A stretch of DNA of 53,528 nucleotides from Chloroflexota bacterium. GTDB taxonomy: Bacteria > Chloroflexota > Anaerolineae > Anaerolineales > Anaerolineaceae. A program made the translations under genes and the position numbers. The notes beneath the pieces are model-generated. The model was not told the origin of the DNA. It searched no databases and saw only the letters and a list, made by a program, of their open reading frames with translations. Positions within the stretch are counted from its first letter, which is position 1; each line of letters begins with the position of its first letter. This document shows, piece by piece, positions 1 to 8,790 of the stretch. The stretch covers positions 1-53,528 of the forward strand of contig JAEKNU010000025.1 in the NCBI GenBank assembly GCA_016838895.1, in the 5' to 3' direction.

Positions 1-8
1 ATTTTAAC

Positions 9-33
9 AGCCTATGATAAAAATTAATAGGCT
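9..33 (+). terminator. hairpin at the window edge, possible terminator of an upstream gene
   Basis: The arms AGCCTAT (9-15) and ATAGGCT (27-33) form a 7-bp stem with an 11-base loop. A run of five T lies a few bases downstream (41-45). The gene it would end lies outside the window. Short stem, so weak support. Confidence 0.3.
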
Positions 34-74
34 TCAGTTCTTTTTCGTTTGCCCCGCTTTATTGAGATGATACC

Positions 75-107
75 TTTAATGATATAAAAATATTCATCGG
101 AGAACCA
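75..107 (+). promoter_or_regulatory. conserved 33-base translation leader shared by three tandem genes (copy 1)
   Basis: The 33 bases before the start codon at 108 recur before the starts at 604 (bases 571-603) and 1189 (bases 1156-1188) with only a few changes. Each begins TTTAATGAT or a near match and ends with a GGAG ribosome binding site five bases before the ATG. The three genes were therefore duplicated together with their leader. The leader could be read as protein, but in this copy an in-frame stop at 63 is followed by no usable start codon before 108, so it is probably untranslated. Confidence 0.6.
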
Positions 108-470
108 ATGGAGCGCATACACTTTGTAGAGCATCAAGGAAAAAAGATTTTGATCGAAGATTTTTCAAACATAAAATCCAAGGCTGAATTTATCGAATTA
201 CTTAATGAAATAGAGAGAGTAGCTGTGAAAGAGCCAGAAGGATCAATTCTGGCGTTATTTGATGCCACAAATGCCCATTATAGCAGTGAGAGTTTGACCT
301 ATTTAAAGGATGTTACAAAAAGGGTTGACCGATACATGAAATCCACTTCCGTAGTTGGGATTAAAGGCATGTTGGTAATTGCATTAAGATCGGTTAGCAA
401 ATTTGTAAATCGTAAGTACAATTTAGCAAAAACCCGTGAAGCGGCAATGGATTGGCTGATTGAACAATAA
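108..470 (+). CDS. STAS-like small protein, family A copy 1
   Basis: A 120-residue protein with no signal peptide or membrane segment, so cytoplasmic. It begins with a short beta-hairpin pattern (residues 1-15, with EHQGKKILIEDFSN), then a helix-rich stretch, a central strand with LALFDATNA (about residues 47-55), and ends AAMDWLIEQ. This layout resembles the SpoIIAA-like/STAS fold proteins common as uncharacterised genes in Chloroflexota and cyanobacteria; that assignment is by pattern only. The start was chosen because GGAG lies five bases upstream. It is the first of three tandem paralogues of identical length. It lacks an obvious conserved phosphorylatable Ser motif that would make it an anti-sigma antagonist. 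Function unknown. Confidence 0.75.
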   Translation: MERIHFVEHQGKKILIEDFSNIKSKAEFIELLNEIERVAVKEPEGSILALFDATNAHYSSESLTYLKDVTKRVDRYMKSTSVVGIKGMLVIALRSVSKFVNRKYNLAKTREAAMDWLIEQ

Positions 471-603
471 ATCTATTCACCAGTTGTTTTCACTCTTTTG
501 AAATAGCTCGTAAAAATTCTATAGGAAAAATGCGTATACAAAATTTGTTGTGAAAGAGTACAAAATCTGTTTAAATGATAAAAAAATATACATGGGAGCC
601 ACA

Positions 604-966
604 ATGCAGCGCATATACGCCACAGAACACAAAGGCAAAAGAATTTTGATTCAAGATTTTTCAAATGTAAAATCAACTGCTGAATTTATGGAATTACTTG
701 ATGAGACCGAAAAAATGCTTACTTCCGAACCGAAAGATTCAGTCCTGTCAATATTTGATGCTACAAATATGCGTTATTCCAGCGAGAGTTTGTCGCGATT
801 AAAAGGTGTTGTTCAAAGGTCTGATCCACACATGAAAGCTACGTCCATTATTGGGATTAAGGGTATGATGGTGGTTGCATTAAAATCGGCTAGTCGACTG
901 GTTGATCGCCAATACTATTTAGCAAAAACTCATGAAGAGGCCATGGATTGGCTGATTGAACAATAA
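604..966 (+). CDS. STAS-like small protein, family A copy 2
   Basis: A 120-residue cytoplasmic protein, paralogous along its whole length to the genes at 108 and 1189. Shared blocks are ILIQDFSNVKSTAEF near the N-terminus, FDATN in the middle, VVGIKG or IIGIKG near residue 85, and AMDWLIEQ at the end. An in-frame ATG-less extension to 550 exists, but the GGGAG at 594-598 and the conserved leader point to the ATG at 604, which also gives the same length as its sisters. The gap to copy 1 is 133 bases and to copy 3 is 222 bases, so the copies may have separate promoters. Function unknown; a protein-protein switch role is only an inference from the STAS-like fold. Confidence 0.75.
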   Translation: MQRIYATEHKGKRILIQDFSNVKSTAEFMELLDETEKMLTSEPKDSVLSIFDATNMRYSSESLSRLKGVVQRSDPHMKATSIIGIKGMMVVALKSASRLVDRQYYLAKTHEEAMDWLIEQ

Positions 967-1188
967 AATAATCAGGTTGATATTTTCCTTTCAGTAAAGT
1001 GAACCATTATAAGTAAATGTTTTCTGTAAATCCATTTATTTTTATGCATAGTTTTATTGATTTCATTTATGTATTATTTATGGAAAAACAACAGAAAAAT
1101 CTGATAAAACGATAAAATTTATGGAAAATTAGTGGTAAAAGTTAATAAAAACTGCTTTAATGATAATAAAATATACATCGGAGAAACA

Positions 1189-1551
1189 ATGGAGCGCATA
1201 TACTTTGTAGAGCATCACGGAAAAACTATATTGATTCAAGATTTTTCGAACGTAAAATCAACTGTTGAGTTTATAGAATTATTGGTTGAATCTGAAAACA
1301 TGGTTGCTACCCAGCCGGAAGGTTCTGTTTTGGCATTGTTTGATGCAACAAATACTCGTTATTCGAGTGAGAGCCTGTCTTATTTAAAAGAATCAGTCAA
1401 AAAATCCGACGCATATATGAAAGCCTCATCTGTGGTTGGGATTACTGGGATGCTGGTCTATGCATTGAATTCGGTCAGCAAAATTGTTAATCGCAAGTAT
1501 AAATTAGCAAAAACCAGAGAAGAAGCAATGGATTGGCTGATCACACAATAG
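1189..1551 (+). CDS. STAS-like small protein, family A copy 3
   Basis: The third 120-residue member of the tandem set, with the same blocks (ILIQDFSNVKST, LALFDATNTRYSS, VVGITGML, EEAMDWLITQ). An upstream GTG at 1132 would add 19 residues, but the ATG at 1189 has GGAG at 1180-1183 and matches the leader and length of the sister genes. It is closer to copy 1 than to copy 2 at the very N-terminus (MERIYF against MERIHF and MQRIYA). No membrane segment or signal is visible. It is followed by a 12-bp perfect hairpin before glgC, which probably ends its transcript. No function can be given. Confidence 0.75.
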   Translation: MERIYFVEHHGKTILIQDFSNVKSTVEFIELLVESENMVATQPEGSVLALFDATNTRYSSESLSYLKESVKKSDAYMKASSVVGITGMLVYALNSVSKIVNRKYKLAKTREEAMDWLITQ

Positions 1552-1653
1552 AGATAATAATTTTCATTCATTCATTGGGCAATATCCAACTAAATTGAAT
1601 TAAGAAAGAATACATATTGACGACCTTTTCAAGGTAAACTATGCTATAGAGAG

Positions 1654-1684
1654 TAACCGTATGATTTTAAATATCATACGGTTA
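1654..1684 (+). terminator. 12-bp perfect hairpin between the STAS-like array and glgC
   Basis: TAACCGTATGAT (1654-1665) pairs perfectly with ATCATACGGTTA (1673-1684) around a 7-base loop and is followed by an AT-rich stretch with TTTATT. It is well placed as a terminator of the third STAS-like gene. As it lies 31 bases before glgC it could also sit in the glgC leader. Confidence 0.5.
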
Positions 1685-1715
1685 TTTATTAAATAATTTA
1701 GCGATAGGAGGAATT

Positions 1716-2984
1716 ATGCCATCATTGGATGAAGTATTAACTGTAATTTTGGGTGGTGGTCGAGGCAGTCGCCTTTATCCCTTAACGCAACAGCGTTCAA
1801 AACCCGCCGTACCTATTGCCGGGCAGTATCGATTGATTGATATTCCCATCAGCAATTGTATCAACTCCGGATTTTATCGAATTGCTGTGTTAACACAGTT
1901 CAACTCAGTTTCACTTCATCGGCATATTTCACGAACCTATCAATTTGATACTTTTCATACTGGCTGGGTACAGATCTGGGCTGCTGAGCAAACCATGCAG
2001 CACACGGACTGGTATCAGGGTACTGCGGATGCCGTCCGTAAACAGCTCTTTGAGATCCGTTCCAGCAGGGCAAAATATGTGCTAATTTTAGCTGGTGATC
2101 ATTTATACCGTATGGACTATCAGAAATTGATTCAATCGCACTGGGATAATGATGCCGATATTACCGTTGCTGTGCAGCCAATTTTAAAAGAAGAAGCAGG
2201 CCGTTTTGGTATTCTGAAGCGTGAGGCGGATAATCGCATTGTCAATTTTGCAGAAAAACCACAGGACGAACAATTGCTTGAGTTGATGAAAAGCCGCGAT
2301 GATGAGAAAAAGCCTTATCTAGGTTCAATGGGCATATATTTGTTCAAGACGAATGTGCTGATTGAATTGCTGGAGGAGTATGACTTTGAGGATTTTGGCG
2401 GGCATGTGATTCCACATGCGATTGGTTCTCATCGTGTATATGGTTATGATTTCGATGATTACTGGATGGATATCGGAACAATTCGCTCATTTTATGAAAC
2501 CAATTTACAATTGACAGAAGAAGAGTCGCCTTTCAATTTTTTTGAACCTCAACGTCCGATATACACGCGAGCGCGCTATATCCCCGGATCAGTGATTGCG
2601 AATAGTCAATTGGAAAATGTGTTATTGGCACAAGGTTGTCGTATTGTTGATTGCCGAATTGAACATTCAGTGATTGGATTACGCAGCCAGATTCAGAGTA
2701 ATACGCTGATCAAGGATAGTATAATTATGGGATCGGATTACTATGAAAAAAACACCGATGAAATGAATGTACAAATAGATACCCCATTGGGTATTGGCAG
2801 AGACTGTCATATTGAAGGCGCAATCATCGACAAGAATGCACATATTGGCGATGGCGTGAAAATTAAACCTTTTGCGAAAGGAACTGATTTTGATAGCCAA
2901 CAATATGTTGTGCGGGATGGTATTGTGGTTGTACCAAAAAATACAGTACTGAGTGATGGAATGGAAATTGGTCCCGTTGATTAA
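1716..2984 (+). CDS. glgC: glucose-1-phosphate adenylyltransferase (ADP-glucose pyrophosphorylase)
   Basis: Makes ADP-glucose from glucose-1-phosphate and ATP, the committed step of bacterial glycogen synthesis, in the cytoplasm. The 422-residue length is normal for the family. The N-terminal nucleotidyltransferase domain carries ILGGGRGSRLYPLT (about residues 10-23), the KPAVP block, the GTADAVR block and AGDHLYRMDY. The sugar-phosphate region has FAEKP and the YWMDIGTI stretch, followed by a C-terminal left-handed beta-helix part. The NCINSG / VLTQFNS / WYQGTADAVR wording is closer to cyanobacterial and plant enzymes than to the E. coli type. AGGAG sits just before the ATG. It stands alone: no glycogen synthase or branching enzyme gene is next to it. 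Confidence 0.95.
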   Translation: MPSLDEVLTVILGGGRGSRLYPLTQQRSKPAVPIAGQYRLIDIPISNCINSGFYRIAVLTQFNSVSLHRHISRTYQFDTFHTGWVQIWAAEQTMQHTDWYQGTADAVRKQLFEIRSSRAKYVLILAGDHLYRMDYQKLIQSHWDNDADITVAVQPILKEEAGRFGILKREADNRIVNFAEKPQDEQLLELMKSRDDEKKPYLGSMGIYLFKTNVLIELLEEYDFEDFGGHVIPHAIGSHRVYGYDFDDYWMDIGTIRSFYETNLQLTEEESPFNFFEPQRPIYTRARYIPGSVIANSQLENVLLAQGCRIVDCRIEHSVIGLRSQIQSNTLIKDSIIMGSDYYEKNTDEMNVQIDTPLGIGRDCHIEGAIIDKNAHIGDGVKIKPFAKGTDFDSQQYVVRDGIVVVPKNTVLSDGMEIGPVD

Positions 2985-3003
2985 TAATTGGTTCAAAACT
3001 TTA

Positions 3004-3045
3004 AACAGGTGATATGGAGGGAATGCTGAGCTTCAATCACCTGTT
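3004..3045 (+). terminator. hairpin after glgC
   Basis: AACAGGTGAT (3004-3013) pairs with ATCACCTGTT (3036-3045), a 10-bp stem with a 22-base loop, followed by AATTTTG. It lies between glgC and the ATPase gene. The large loop makes it a weaker candidate than the hairpin at 5919. Confidence 0.4.
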
Positions 3046-3069
3046 AATTTTGCCAAGGAGATAGAGTGT

Positions 3070-5901
3070 ATGACACTGTCCAATTCAGAAGGGAATCAAA
3101 AACCTGAAGCTGATGTTAGCATCAGCTGGCATGCCTTAAATCAGGATGAGATTCTTGAAAAACTTGATACAAAACAACAGCAAGGCTTACAAAGTGCGGA
3201 TATAAAACAACGACAGAAAGTGTATGGCCTTAATGAATTGCTTGAAAAGCCGCGCCCTGGTTTCATGCAGATGCTTTTTGAACAATTTAAAGATTTTATT
3301 GTGTTGATGTTGATTGTTGCTGCGGTTGTTTCTGCGCTGTTAGGTGACTATGTTGAAGCAGCAGCGATTATGACCATTGTATTGCTGAATGCCATCCTGG
3401 GTGTTGTGCAGGAAAGCAGGGCGGAAGAAGCGTTGGCTGCTTTGAAAAAAATGGCGGCGCCTGAAGCACATGTATTGCGTGACGGACAACGTGTTATGGT
3501 TCCGGCGCGTGAATTGGTACCCGGCGATATTGTATATTTGGAAGCAGGAAACTTTATTCCCGCAGATTTGCGTTTACTGGAGTCCTTCAACCTGAGAATT
3601 GATGAAGCTGCGCTGACTGGCGAATCGGTGCCAGTGCAAAAAAATGATCAGATCATCAACGTTCAGGATGTTTCATTGGGCGACCGCAAGAATTCTGCAT
3701 TTATGGGTACTACCGTGACTTATGGGCGCGGCATTGCTGTGGTCGTTAGCACAGGCATGCACACCCAATTAGGGATGATCGCTGGTATGCTGCAAAGTGT
3801 AGATGAAGGCGATACGCCACTGCAGCAACGCCTGGACCAATTAGGCCGTACGCTTGGTTATGCCTGTTTGGCAGTTTGCGCACTGGTATTTGGTGTTGGT
3901 ATTTTACAAAACTTGGGACAGATTGATGCGACAATTTTGAAGGATCTGTTTATGGTGGCTGTTAGCCTGGCAATTGCTGCTGTTCCTGAAGGACTGCCGG
4001 CTGTGGTTACGATCAGTTTGGCGTTGGGTATGGGTGAAATGGTCAAGCGCCATGCCCTGATCCGCCGTCTGGCTTCAGTTGAGACCCTGGGTTCTGCAAC
4101 AGTTATTTGCTCAGATAAAACAGGTACACTTACGCAGAACAAAATGACAGTCACCCGTTTATGGGCGGATGGCGACTTACTGGAAATTACCGGGAATGGA
4201 TATGAACCCAAAGGTATTTTCCTGAAAGATGGGCAACAAATTGAAATTGATCAATACGCTGCTGCCAAGGACACCCTTTGGGCTGCGGCATTGAATAATG
4301 ATTCCGAATTAATCCAAAAAACGGATGACGAAGGCAATACTTATTTCAAACTGATCGGGGATCCAACTGAAGGTGCCTTGTTAGTTGCTGCGGCTAAAGC
4401 AGGTGAGGTGACTGAATCGGTACAGGCGAATTATCCGCGCACCTATGAAATCCCCTTTGATTCTACTCGCAAACGCATGGTTACGGTTCACGCCATTGAA
4501 AAACCTCAACAAGATGATAAAACGGTCTTGTCAGATAAAGGAAACCGAAAATGGTATGCCATTGCTGTAAAAGGTGCGCCGGATGTGGTGCTGAATTTAT
4601 GTACACAATACCAGACCAATAAGAATGAGCTTAAACCAATGGATGATGCCATAAAGGCAAAAATCCTGGCAGCAAATGATGCCATGACAACAGATGCATT
4701 ACGTGTGCTGGGTTTTGCTTACCGTTTGATTCCGGTATTACCAAATGAAATTGAAAATGATGCGTTGGAAACCGATCTTGTCTTTAGCGGTTTACTGGGT
4801 ATGATCGATCCGGCACGCGAGGAAGTAAAACCTGCTTTGGAACAGGCCAGCGGGGCAGGTATTCGCACCATTATGATCACCGGGGATTATCCCAAAACTG
4901 CCCGAGCGATTGCGGAAGATATCAAGCTGCTGCGTGCTGATCACAAAGTGATGACCGGAAATGAATTGAACGAATTAGATGATGCTGCATTGGCCGACGC
5001 AGTAAAATATACTGATGTTTTCGCCCGGGTTTCACCGGAGCATAAAATGAGAATAGTCAGTGCGTTGCGCAGCAATGATGAAGTGGTTGCCATGACGGGT
5101 GATGGGGTTAATGATGCGCCAGCCATTAAATTGGCAGATATCGGTGTGGCCATGGGCATCACGGGCACGGATGTAGCCAAAGAAACAGCGGATATGGTGC
5201 TGACGGACGATAATTACGCCAGTATTGTCTCGGCGATTGAGCAAGGCCGTATCATTTACAGTAACATTCGCAAGTTTGTCTATTATTTGATCTCCTGTAA
5301 TATGGCGGAGATTATGATTATTTTCCTTTCCATGTTAATTACCGGGCGATCTCCATTAACGGCTATTCAATTGCTGTGGTTAAATCTCGTAACCGATGGC
5401 GCGCCTGCGCTTTCACTGGCAACCGAGAAAGGCGACCCGGATATTATGCAGCAGCCACCGCGCCCCAGTAAAGAGCCAATCATCAATCGTTATATGATAA
5501 TGGGCATCACAGTTCAAACAATTGCCATTACAGCAACCACGTTAGCGGCATTCTTTATTGGTTTGTATACCAATCCGGAACATGTAGAATATGCCGAAAC
5601 GATGGCATTTGTCACGCTGAGTATTTCTGAATTACTGCGTGCTTTTACTTCACGCTCAGAATATTATCCCATTTTGAAAATTGGCTTGTTTGCTAATCGT
5701 TGGATGAACTGGGCGGTAATCGCTTCTCTGGGATTGATTGTCGCAGTGGTTTATATTCCATTCTTCAATCCAATTTTCAATACACTGCCACTAAACTGGA
5801 CGCAATGGAGTGAGATTTTACCGCTGCTGTTGATCCCTTCTGTTGCGGCTGAGGTAACGAAGTATTTCGGTTCAAAACGGTTGCAGGAAAACAAAGACTA
5901 A
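3070..5901 (+). CDS. P-type Ca2+-type cation-transporting ATPase
   Basis: A 943-residue membrane pump of the P2A group (SERCA/PMR1-like), which uses ATP to export or sequester a divalent cation, most likely Ca2+. In order: cation ATPase N-terminal domain (about 17-90), two membrane helices, actuator domain with LTGES, the TM4 motif VPEGLPA, phosphorylation site CSDKTGTLT with Asp at residue 349, nucleotide-binding domain, the hinge GDGVNDAPA, and C-terminal helices. TM5 has CNMAEIM and TM6 has NLVTDGAPAL, placing Asn, Glu and Asp as in calcium pumps. Length is usual. AAGGAG precedes the ATG. It is a single-gene unit bounded by hairpins. The exact ion, Ca2+ or Mn2+, cannot be settled from sequence alone. 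Confidence 0.92.
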   Translation: MTLSNSEGNQKPEADVSISWHALNQDEILEKLDTKQQQGLQSADIKQRQKVYGLNELLEKPRPGFMQMLFEQFKDFIVLMLIVAAVVSALLGDYVEAAAIMTIVLLNAILGVVQESRAEEALAALKKMAAPEAHVLRDGQRVMVPARELVPGDIVYLEAGNFIPADLRLLESFNLRIDEAALTGESVPVQKNDQIINVQDVSLGDRKNSAFMGTTVTYGRGIAVVVSTGMHTQLGMIAGMLQSVDEGDTPLQQRLDQLGRTLGYACLAVCALVFGVGILQNLGQIDATILKDLFMVAVSLAIAAVPEGLPAVVTISLALGMGEMVKRHALIRRLASVETLGSATVICSDKTGTLTQNKMTVTRLWADGDLLEITGNGYEPKGIFLKDGQQIEIDQYAAAKDTLWAAALNNDSELIQKTDDEGNTYFKLIGDPTEGALLVAAAKAGEVTESVQANYPRTYEIPFDSTRKRMVTVHAIEKPQQDDKTVLSDKGNRKWYAIAVKGAPDVVLNLCTQYQTNKNELKPMDDAIKAKILAANDAMTTDALRVLGFAYRLIPVLPNEIENDALETDLVFSGLLGMIDPAREEVKPALEQASGAGIRTIMITGDYPKTARAIAEDIKLLRADHKVMTGNELNELDDAALADAVKYTDVFARVSPEHKMRIVSALRSNDEVVAMTGDGVNDAPAIKLADIGVAMGITGTDVAKETADMVLTDDNYASIVSAIEQGRIIYSNIRKFVYYLISCNMAEIMIIFLSMLITGRSPLTAIQLLWLNLVTDGAPALSLATEKGDPDIMQQPPRPSKEPIINRYMIMGITVQTIAITATTLAAFFIGLYTNPEHVEYAETMAFVTLSISELLRAFTSRSEYYPILKIGLFANRWMNWAVIASLGLIVAVVYIPFFNPIFNTLPLNWTQWSEILPLLLIPSVAAEVTKYFGSKRLQENKD

Positions 5902-5918
5902 ATTGATCTGGTTTCGCC

Positions 5919-5950
5919 AAGAGGCTGTCTATACAGACAGCCTCTTTTTT
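5919..5950 (+). terminator. rho-independent terminator after the P-type ATPase
   Basis: AAGAGGCTGTCT (5919-5930) pairs perfectly with AGACAGCCTCTT (5935-5946) across a 4-base loop, and the stem runs straight into TTTT. A textbook terminator 17 bases after the stop codon. Confidence 0.92.
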
Positions 5951-6106
5951 ATTTATAAAATCTTTTGCCCGTTGACGACTGCTTTTTTTATCTGATACAT
6001 CAAATCTGGTATCAAAATAGATCCAATTAATGCAAAAAAAATAATACCAATTAATATCGAAGGCTGATTGGTTATAAAGAACTGTTGGAAATCGGTATAC
6101 TTAAGT

Positions 6107-7567
6107 ATGCGAATTCCTCTGGACAATCAAAGCAAAGTGCCGTTGTACAGGCAGATAGAAAATTATATTCGGGAAGCCATTCAGGATGGCAGCCTGGCAG
6201 CAGAAACACGTTTGCCTCCAACACGCAAACTGTCGGAACAGTTAGGGGTTAGTAGAATCACCGTACAAAACGCCTATCTGGAATTGGAAAGTGATGGGCT
6301 AATTGCTTCCCGTGAGGGCAGCGGTACAATGGTGCTTCCATCAATTGCTGAATTACAACCACAACAAAGTCGACAACCTCAATGGCCGTTATGGCAGATG
6401 GCATTTCAAGAGGAAGAAAATCAACAACCTTTAGTAGTACAGGGTAAAACTGATGAGAATAATCAAATTTCATTTACCGGTGTTGGAGATCCTCGGGAGT
6501 ATCCGATCCGTGAGTTGCGCAAAGCGATACAGGATGTTATACGTCGGGATGAATCAAGCGCACTTTCGTATAATGATTTTGAAGGTGGTTATCTGCCGTT
6601 ACGTAGAACAATCAGCCATTTGTTGGCCAGCCAGGGTATTCGCACTCAGGCGGAATCGGTATTGATTACTTCCGGTTCACAGCAGGCCTTATCTTTGATT
6701 TGCCAGGTATTGCTCAAACCTGGAGATGTAGTCCTTGTTGAAAGCCCGACTTATAATCTGGCATTGGAATTGTTTGCCACAATGCAGTTACAAATCGTGG
6801 AAATTCCAATAGATCACTTTGGTATGTGTGTGGACCAATTAGAATCGATTTTACAGCAATATCATCCGCGCCTGATTTATACCATCCCAAATTTCCAAAA
6901 TCCAAGTGGGGCTTGCATGAGCAATTCTCGGCGTAGAGAACTCGTAAGATTAGCCGATCAATACAATGTTGCGATCTGTGAAGATGACTATGTGGGAGAT
7001 CTACGTTATGATGGACGTTCTAAGCCTGCCTTAAAAGCTCTTGACCCGGGAGGGCGGGTGTTATATATAGGCACTTTCTCTAAAATGTTGATGCCTGGTT
7101 TACGGGTGGGCTACGTGATTGCTGAGGGTCCGGTTTTCACCCAACTACAAACCCAAAAACGAGTGAGTGATTTAACCACATCACCATTTATTCAACGTGT
7201 ATTATATGAATTTGTCAATGTGGGGCGCTATCAATCCTATATACGGCGCAGCAGCCGCCTATATAAACAACGCCGGGATGCAACGGTTCGGGCATTGAGA
7301 AAGTATTTTGGACATGAATTGGAATTTGCAATTCCTCAAGGAGGTTTATTCCTTTGGTTACAATTACCTCCAGGTATTTCCTCTGAAGAATTATATTCAT
7401 GTGCATTGCGTGAAGGAGTTGTATTTGCCCCAGGTACCCGGTTTTTTGTGGAAAAGGAAGATGGTATACAGTATATTCGGATAAATTTTGCTCCATTAAT
7501 ACTTGATGAAATTGATCTTGGAATTATAGGTTTACGAAAAGCCTATCTATCCGTACGGCAGATGTAA
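6107..7567 (+). CDS. MocR-type transcriptional regulator (GntR helix-turn-helix fused to an aminotransferase fold)
   Basis: A cytoplasmic DNA-binding regulator of 486 residues. Residues 8-75 form a GntR winged helix (LYRQIENYIREAI, then LPPTRKLSEQLGVSRITV). Residues about 115-480 are a fold-type I aminotransferase domain with NPSG near 265, the CEDDY pyridine-binding block near 291-295, and the PLP lysine K326 in GTFSKMLMPGLRVGY. Intact PLP residues suggest it senses PLP or an amino-compound adduct. The ATG at 6107 was preferred to a TTG at 6068 because the family begins just before the winged helix; no strong ribosome site supports either. It resembles PdxR-like proteins, but no pdxS/pdxT or aminotransferase target is adjacent. 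Confidence 0.88.
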   Translation: MRIPLDNQSKVPLYRQIENYIREAIQDGSLAAETRLPPTRKLSEQLGVSRITVQNAYLELESDGLIASREGSGTMVLPSIAELQPQQSRQPQWPLWQMAFQEEENQQPLVVQGKTDENNQISFTGVGDPREYPIRELRKAIQDVIRRDESSALSYNDFEGGYLPLRRTISHLLASQGIRTQAESVLITSGSQQALSLICQVLLKPGDVVLVESPTYNLALELFATMQLQIVEIPIDHFGMCVDQLESILQQYHPRLIYTIPNFQNPSGACMSNSRRRELVRLADQYNVAICEDDYVGDLRYDGRSKPALKALDPGGRVLYIGTFSKMLMPGLRVGYVIAEGPVFTQLQTQKRVSDLTTSPFIQRVLYEFVNVGRYQSYIRRSSRLYKQRRDATVRALRKYFGHELEFAIPQGGLFLWLQLPPGISSEELYSCALREGVVFAPGTRFFVEKEDGIQYIRINFAPLILDEIDLGIIGLRKAYLSVRQM

Positions 7568-7602
7568 AAACGATGTGAATGATTTTCTGAAAATTTTATT
7601 TT

Positions 7603-7617
7603 TATGCGATAATAAAT
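7603..7617 (+). promoter_or_regulatory. extended -10 promoter element, copy 1
   Basis: TATGCGATAATAAAT contains TG-N-GATAAT, an extended -10 with five of six consensus bases. The same 15 bases with one change occur at 8272-8286, at nearly the same distance from the start of the next paralogue (about 70 bases). The -35 region is weak (TTCTGA at 7585-7590), as expected for extended -10 promoters. Confidence 0.5.
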
Positions 7618-7681
7618 ATACAAAATCTTTAGAATATTATATTAACTTAATTAGTCTTTATAATAAATATGAGGCTAACCG

Positions 7682-8056
7682 ATGGCGTATAAAATCGAAG
7701 TATCTGCGGAGAAGACCTACATTATTTTAACGGTTACAGGGGATCTGACCAACGAACAAGCCATGCAGCAAAATATTGAAGCACACGCCTTAGGGAAATC
7801 TCTAGGTATTTCCCGTTTTTTTGTTGATATGGTTGAAAGCCGATTTGTGGGATCCACACTCAATCATTACGAATTTGTAAACAAAGACATGAACGAATCT
7901 GATGTGATTAATAGATATGCGCGGGTGGTAGCGTTGGTTCATCCTGATGATCATTCACATGATTTTATGGAAACGGTCTCAAAGAATAATGGGCATGATC
8001 TTACCCTATTTCGGGATCGAGAAGCAGCAATTCATTATTTAATTCAGGATCTCTAA
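7682..8056 (+). CDS. STAS-like small protein, family B copy 1
   Basis: A 124-residue cytoplasmic protein with the pattern of the SpoIIAA-like/STAS fold: an N-terminal beta-hairpin (MAYKIEVSAEKTYIILTVTGDLT), a helix with EAHALGKSLGISRF, a strand with FFVDM, a block HYEFVNKDM, then VALVHPDDHSHDF and a C-terminal helix preceded by LFRDREAAIHYL. It is a different family from the 108-1551 set and about half identical to its neighbour at 8354. The strongly kept stretches are VHPDDHSHDF and LTLFRDRE. GAGG lies eight bases before the ATG. Its promoter element is shared with copy 2. Function unknown. Confidence 0.75.
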   Translation: MAYKIEVSAEKTYIILTVTGDLTNEQAMQQNIEAHALGKSLGISRFFVDMVESRFVGSTLNHYEFVNKDMNESDVINRYARVVALVHPDDHSHDFMETVSKNNGHDLTLFRDREAAIHYLIQDL

Positions 8057-8271
8057 GTACAGGTAAGCCGTGATTCAAAATCACATTTGAATAAACAAAA
8101 AGTAAATTATTGTTTCATATATATCAGGTCTTCTCATGACTGACGGTGATTTGATGCTTTTATTATTTGTCTTGCTGTGAACACAGCATGCTTAAAAAAA
8201 TAATAAATTGATTCCTTTAAAAGGGTGATTTCAAAAATTGGTGTGAAAAATTTGTATTGCAGAATAATAAA

Positions 8272-8286
8272 TATGTGATAATAAAT
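8272..8286 (+). promoter_or_regulatory. extended -10 promoter element, copy 2
   Basis: TATGTGATAATAAAT differs at one base from the element at 7603-7617 and lies 67 bases before the start at 8354. It gives each family B gene a promoter of its own, despite their tandem order. Confidence 0.5.
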
Positions 8287-8353
8287 TAGCGTTTTCAATC
8301 AACTTACTGTTAATGAACAATAATTATGTTCTCTTATATAATAAGGTAGAAGG

Positions 8354-8728
8354 ATGTCATACACAATCAAAGTATCTGAAGATAAATTATATATTATTGT
8401 TGTTACAAGTGGTGAGTTAACAAACGAGATATCTATGCAGCAAAGTATTGAAGCGAGTGAACTTGGTGCCAAATTAAGTATCAATCGCTATTTATTTGAT
8501 CATACAAATTGCAGATATGTAGAATCACCAATTAACCATTATGAGTTTGTTAATAAAGAAATAAAATCGTCAGATGCAGTTGATCCACATGCGCGTATCG
8601 CTGCATTCGTGCATCCTGAAGATCATTCACATGATTTTATCGAAACTGTGTCTCGAAATGCCGGAGTAGATGTTACCTTATTTCGGGATCGTGATGAGGC
8701 GATTCAACATTTGATTCATGATATTTGA
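8354..8728 (+). CDS. STAS-like small protein, family B copy 2
   Basis: A 124-residue paralogue of the gene at 7682, identical in length and colinear throughout. The shared core is NHYEFVNK, VHPEDHSHDFIETVS, VTLFRDRDEAI and a C-terminal HLIHDI. There is no signal peptide and no membrane segment. AGAAGG lies before the ATG. The 297-base gap after copy 1 holds an extended -10 element, plus AT-rich sequence in which I see no gene. Kept acidic and histidine residues (HPEDHSHD) could bind metal, but no metal-site family is recognised, so this is only a remark. Function unknown. Confidence 0.75.
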   Translation: MSYTIKVSEDKLYIIVVTSGELTNEISMQQSIEASELGAKLSINRYLFDHTNCRYVESPINHYEFVNKEIKSSDAVDPHARIAAFVHPEDHSHDFIETVSRNAGVDVTLFRDRDEAIQHLIHDI

Positions 8729-8790
8729 ATCTTCGAAAATTTAGTTTAAATACCATTATTAGTATTTAGATGAATTCATAATCGTAAAAT

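Noticed and set aside
550..603. N-terminal extension of the second STAS-like protein, and the similar one at 1132-1188
   Set aside because: The translated leader looks conserved (FNDxKIxIG), but copy 1 has no start codon between its in-frame stop at 63 and the ATG at 108. GGAG lies at the correct distance from the inner ATG in all three.
3348..5244. Open frames of 60-120 codons opposite the P-type ATPase and similar antisense frames throughout
   Set aside because: They mirror codon structure of the sense gene, lack ribosome sites, and encode no recognisable domains.
8057..8353. A small gene or RNA in the 297-base gap between the family B genes
   Set aside because: Only short AT-rich repeats (such as GTGATT...AATCAC at 8070-8084) are visible. 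No cloverleaf, riboswitch core or coding signal was recognised.
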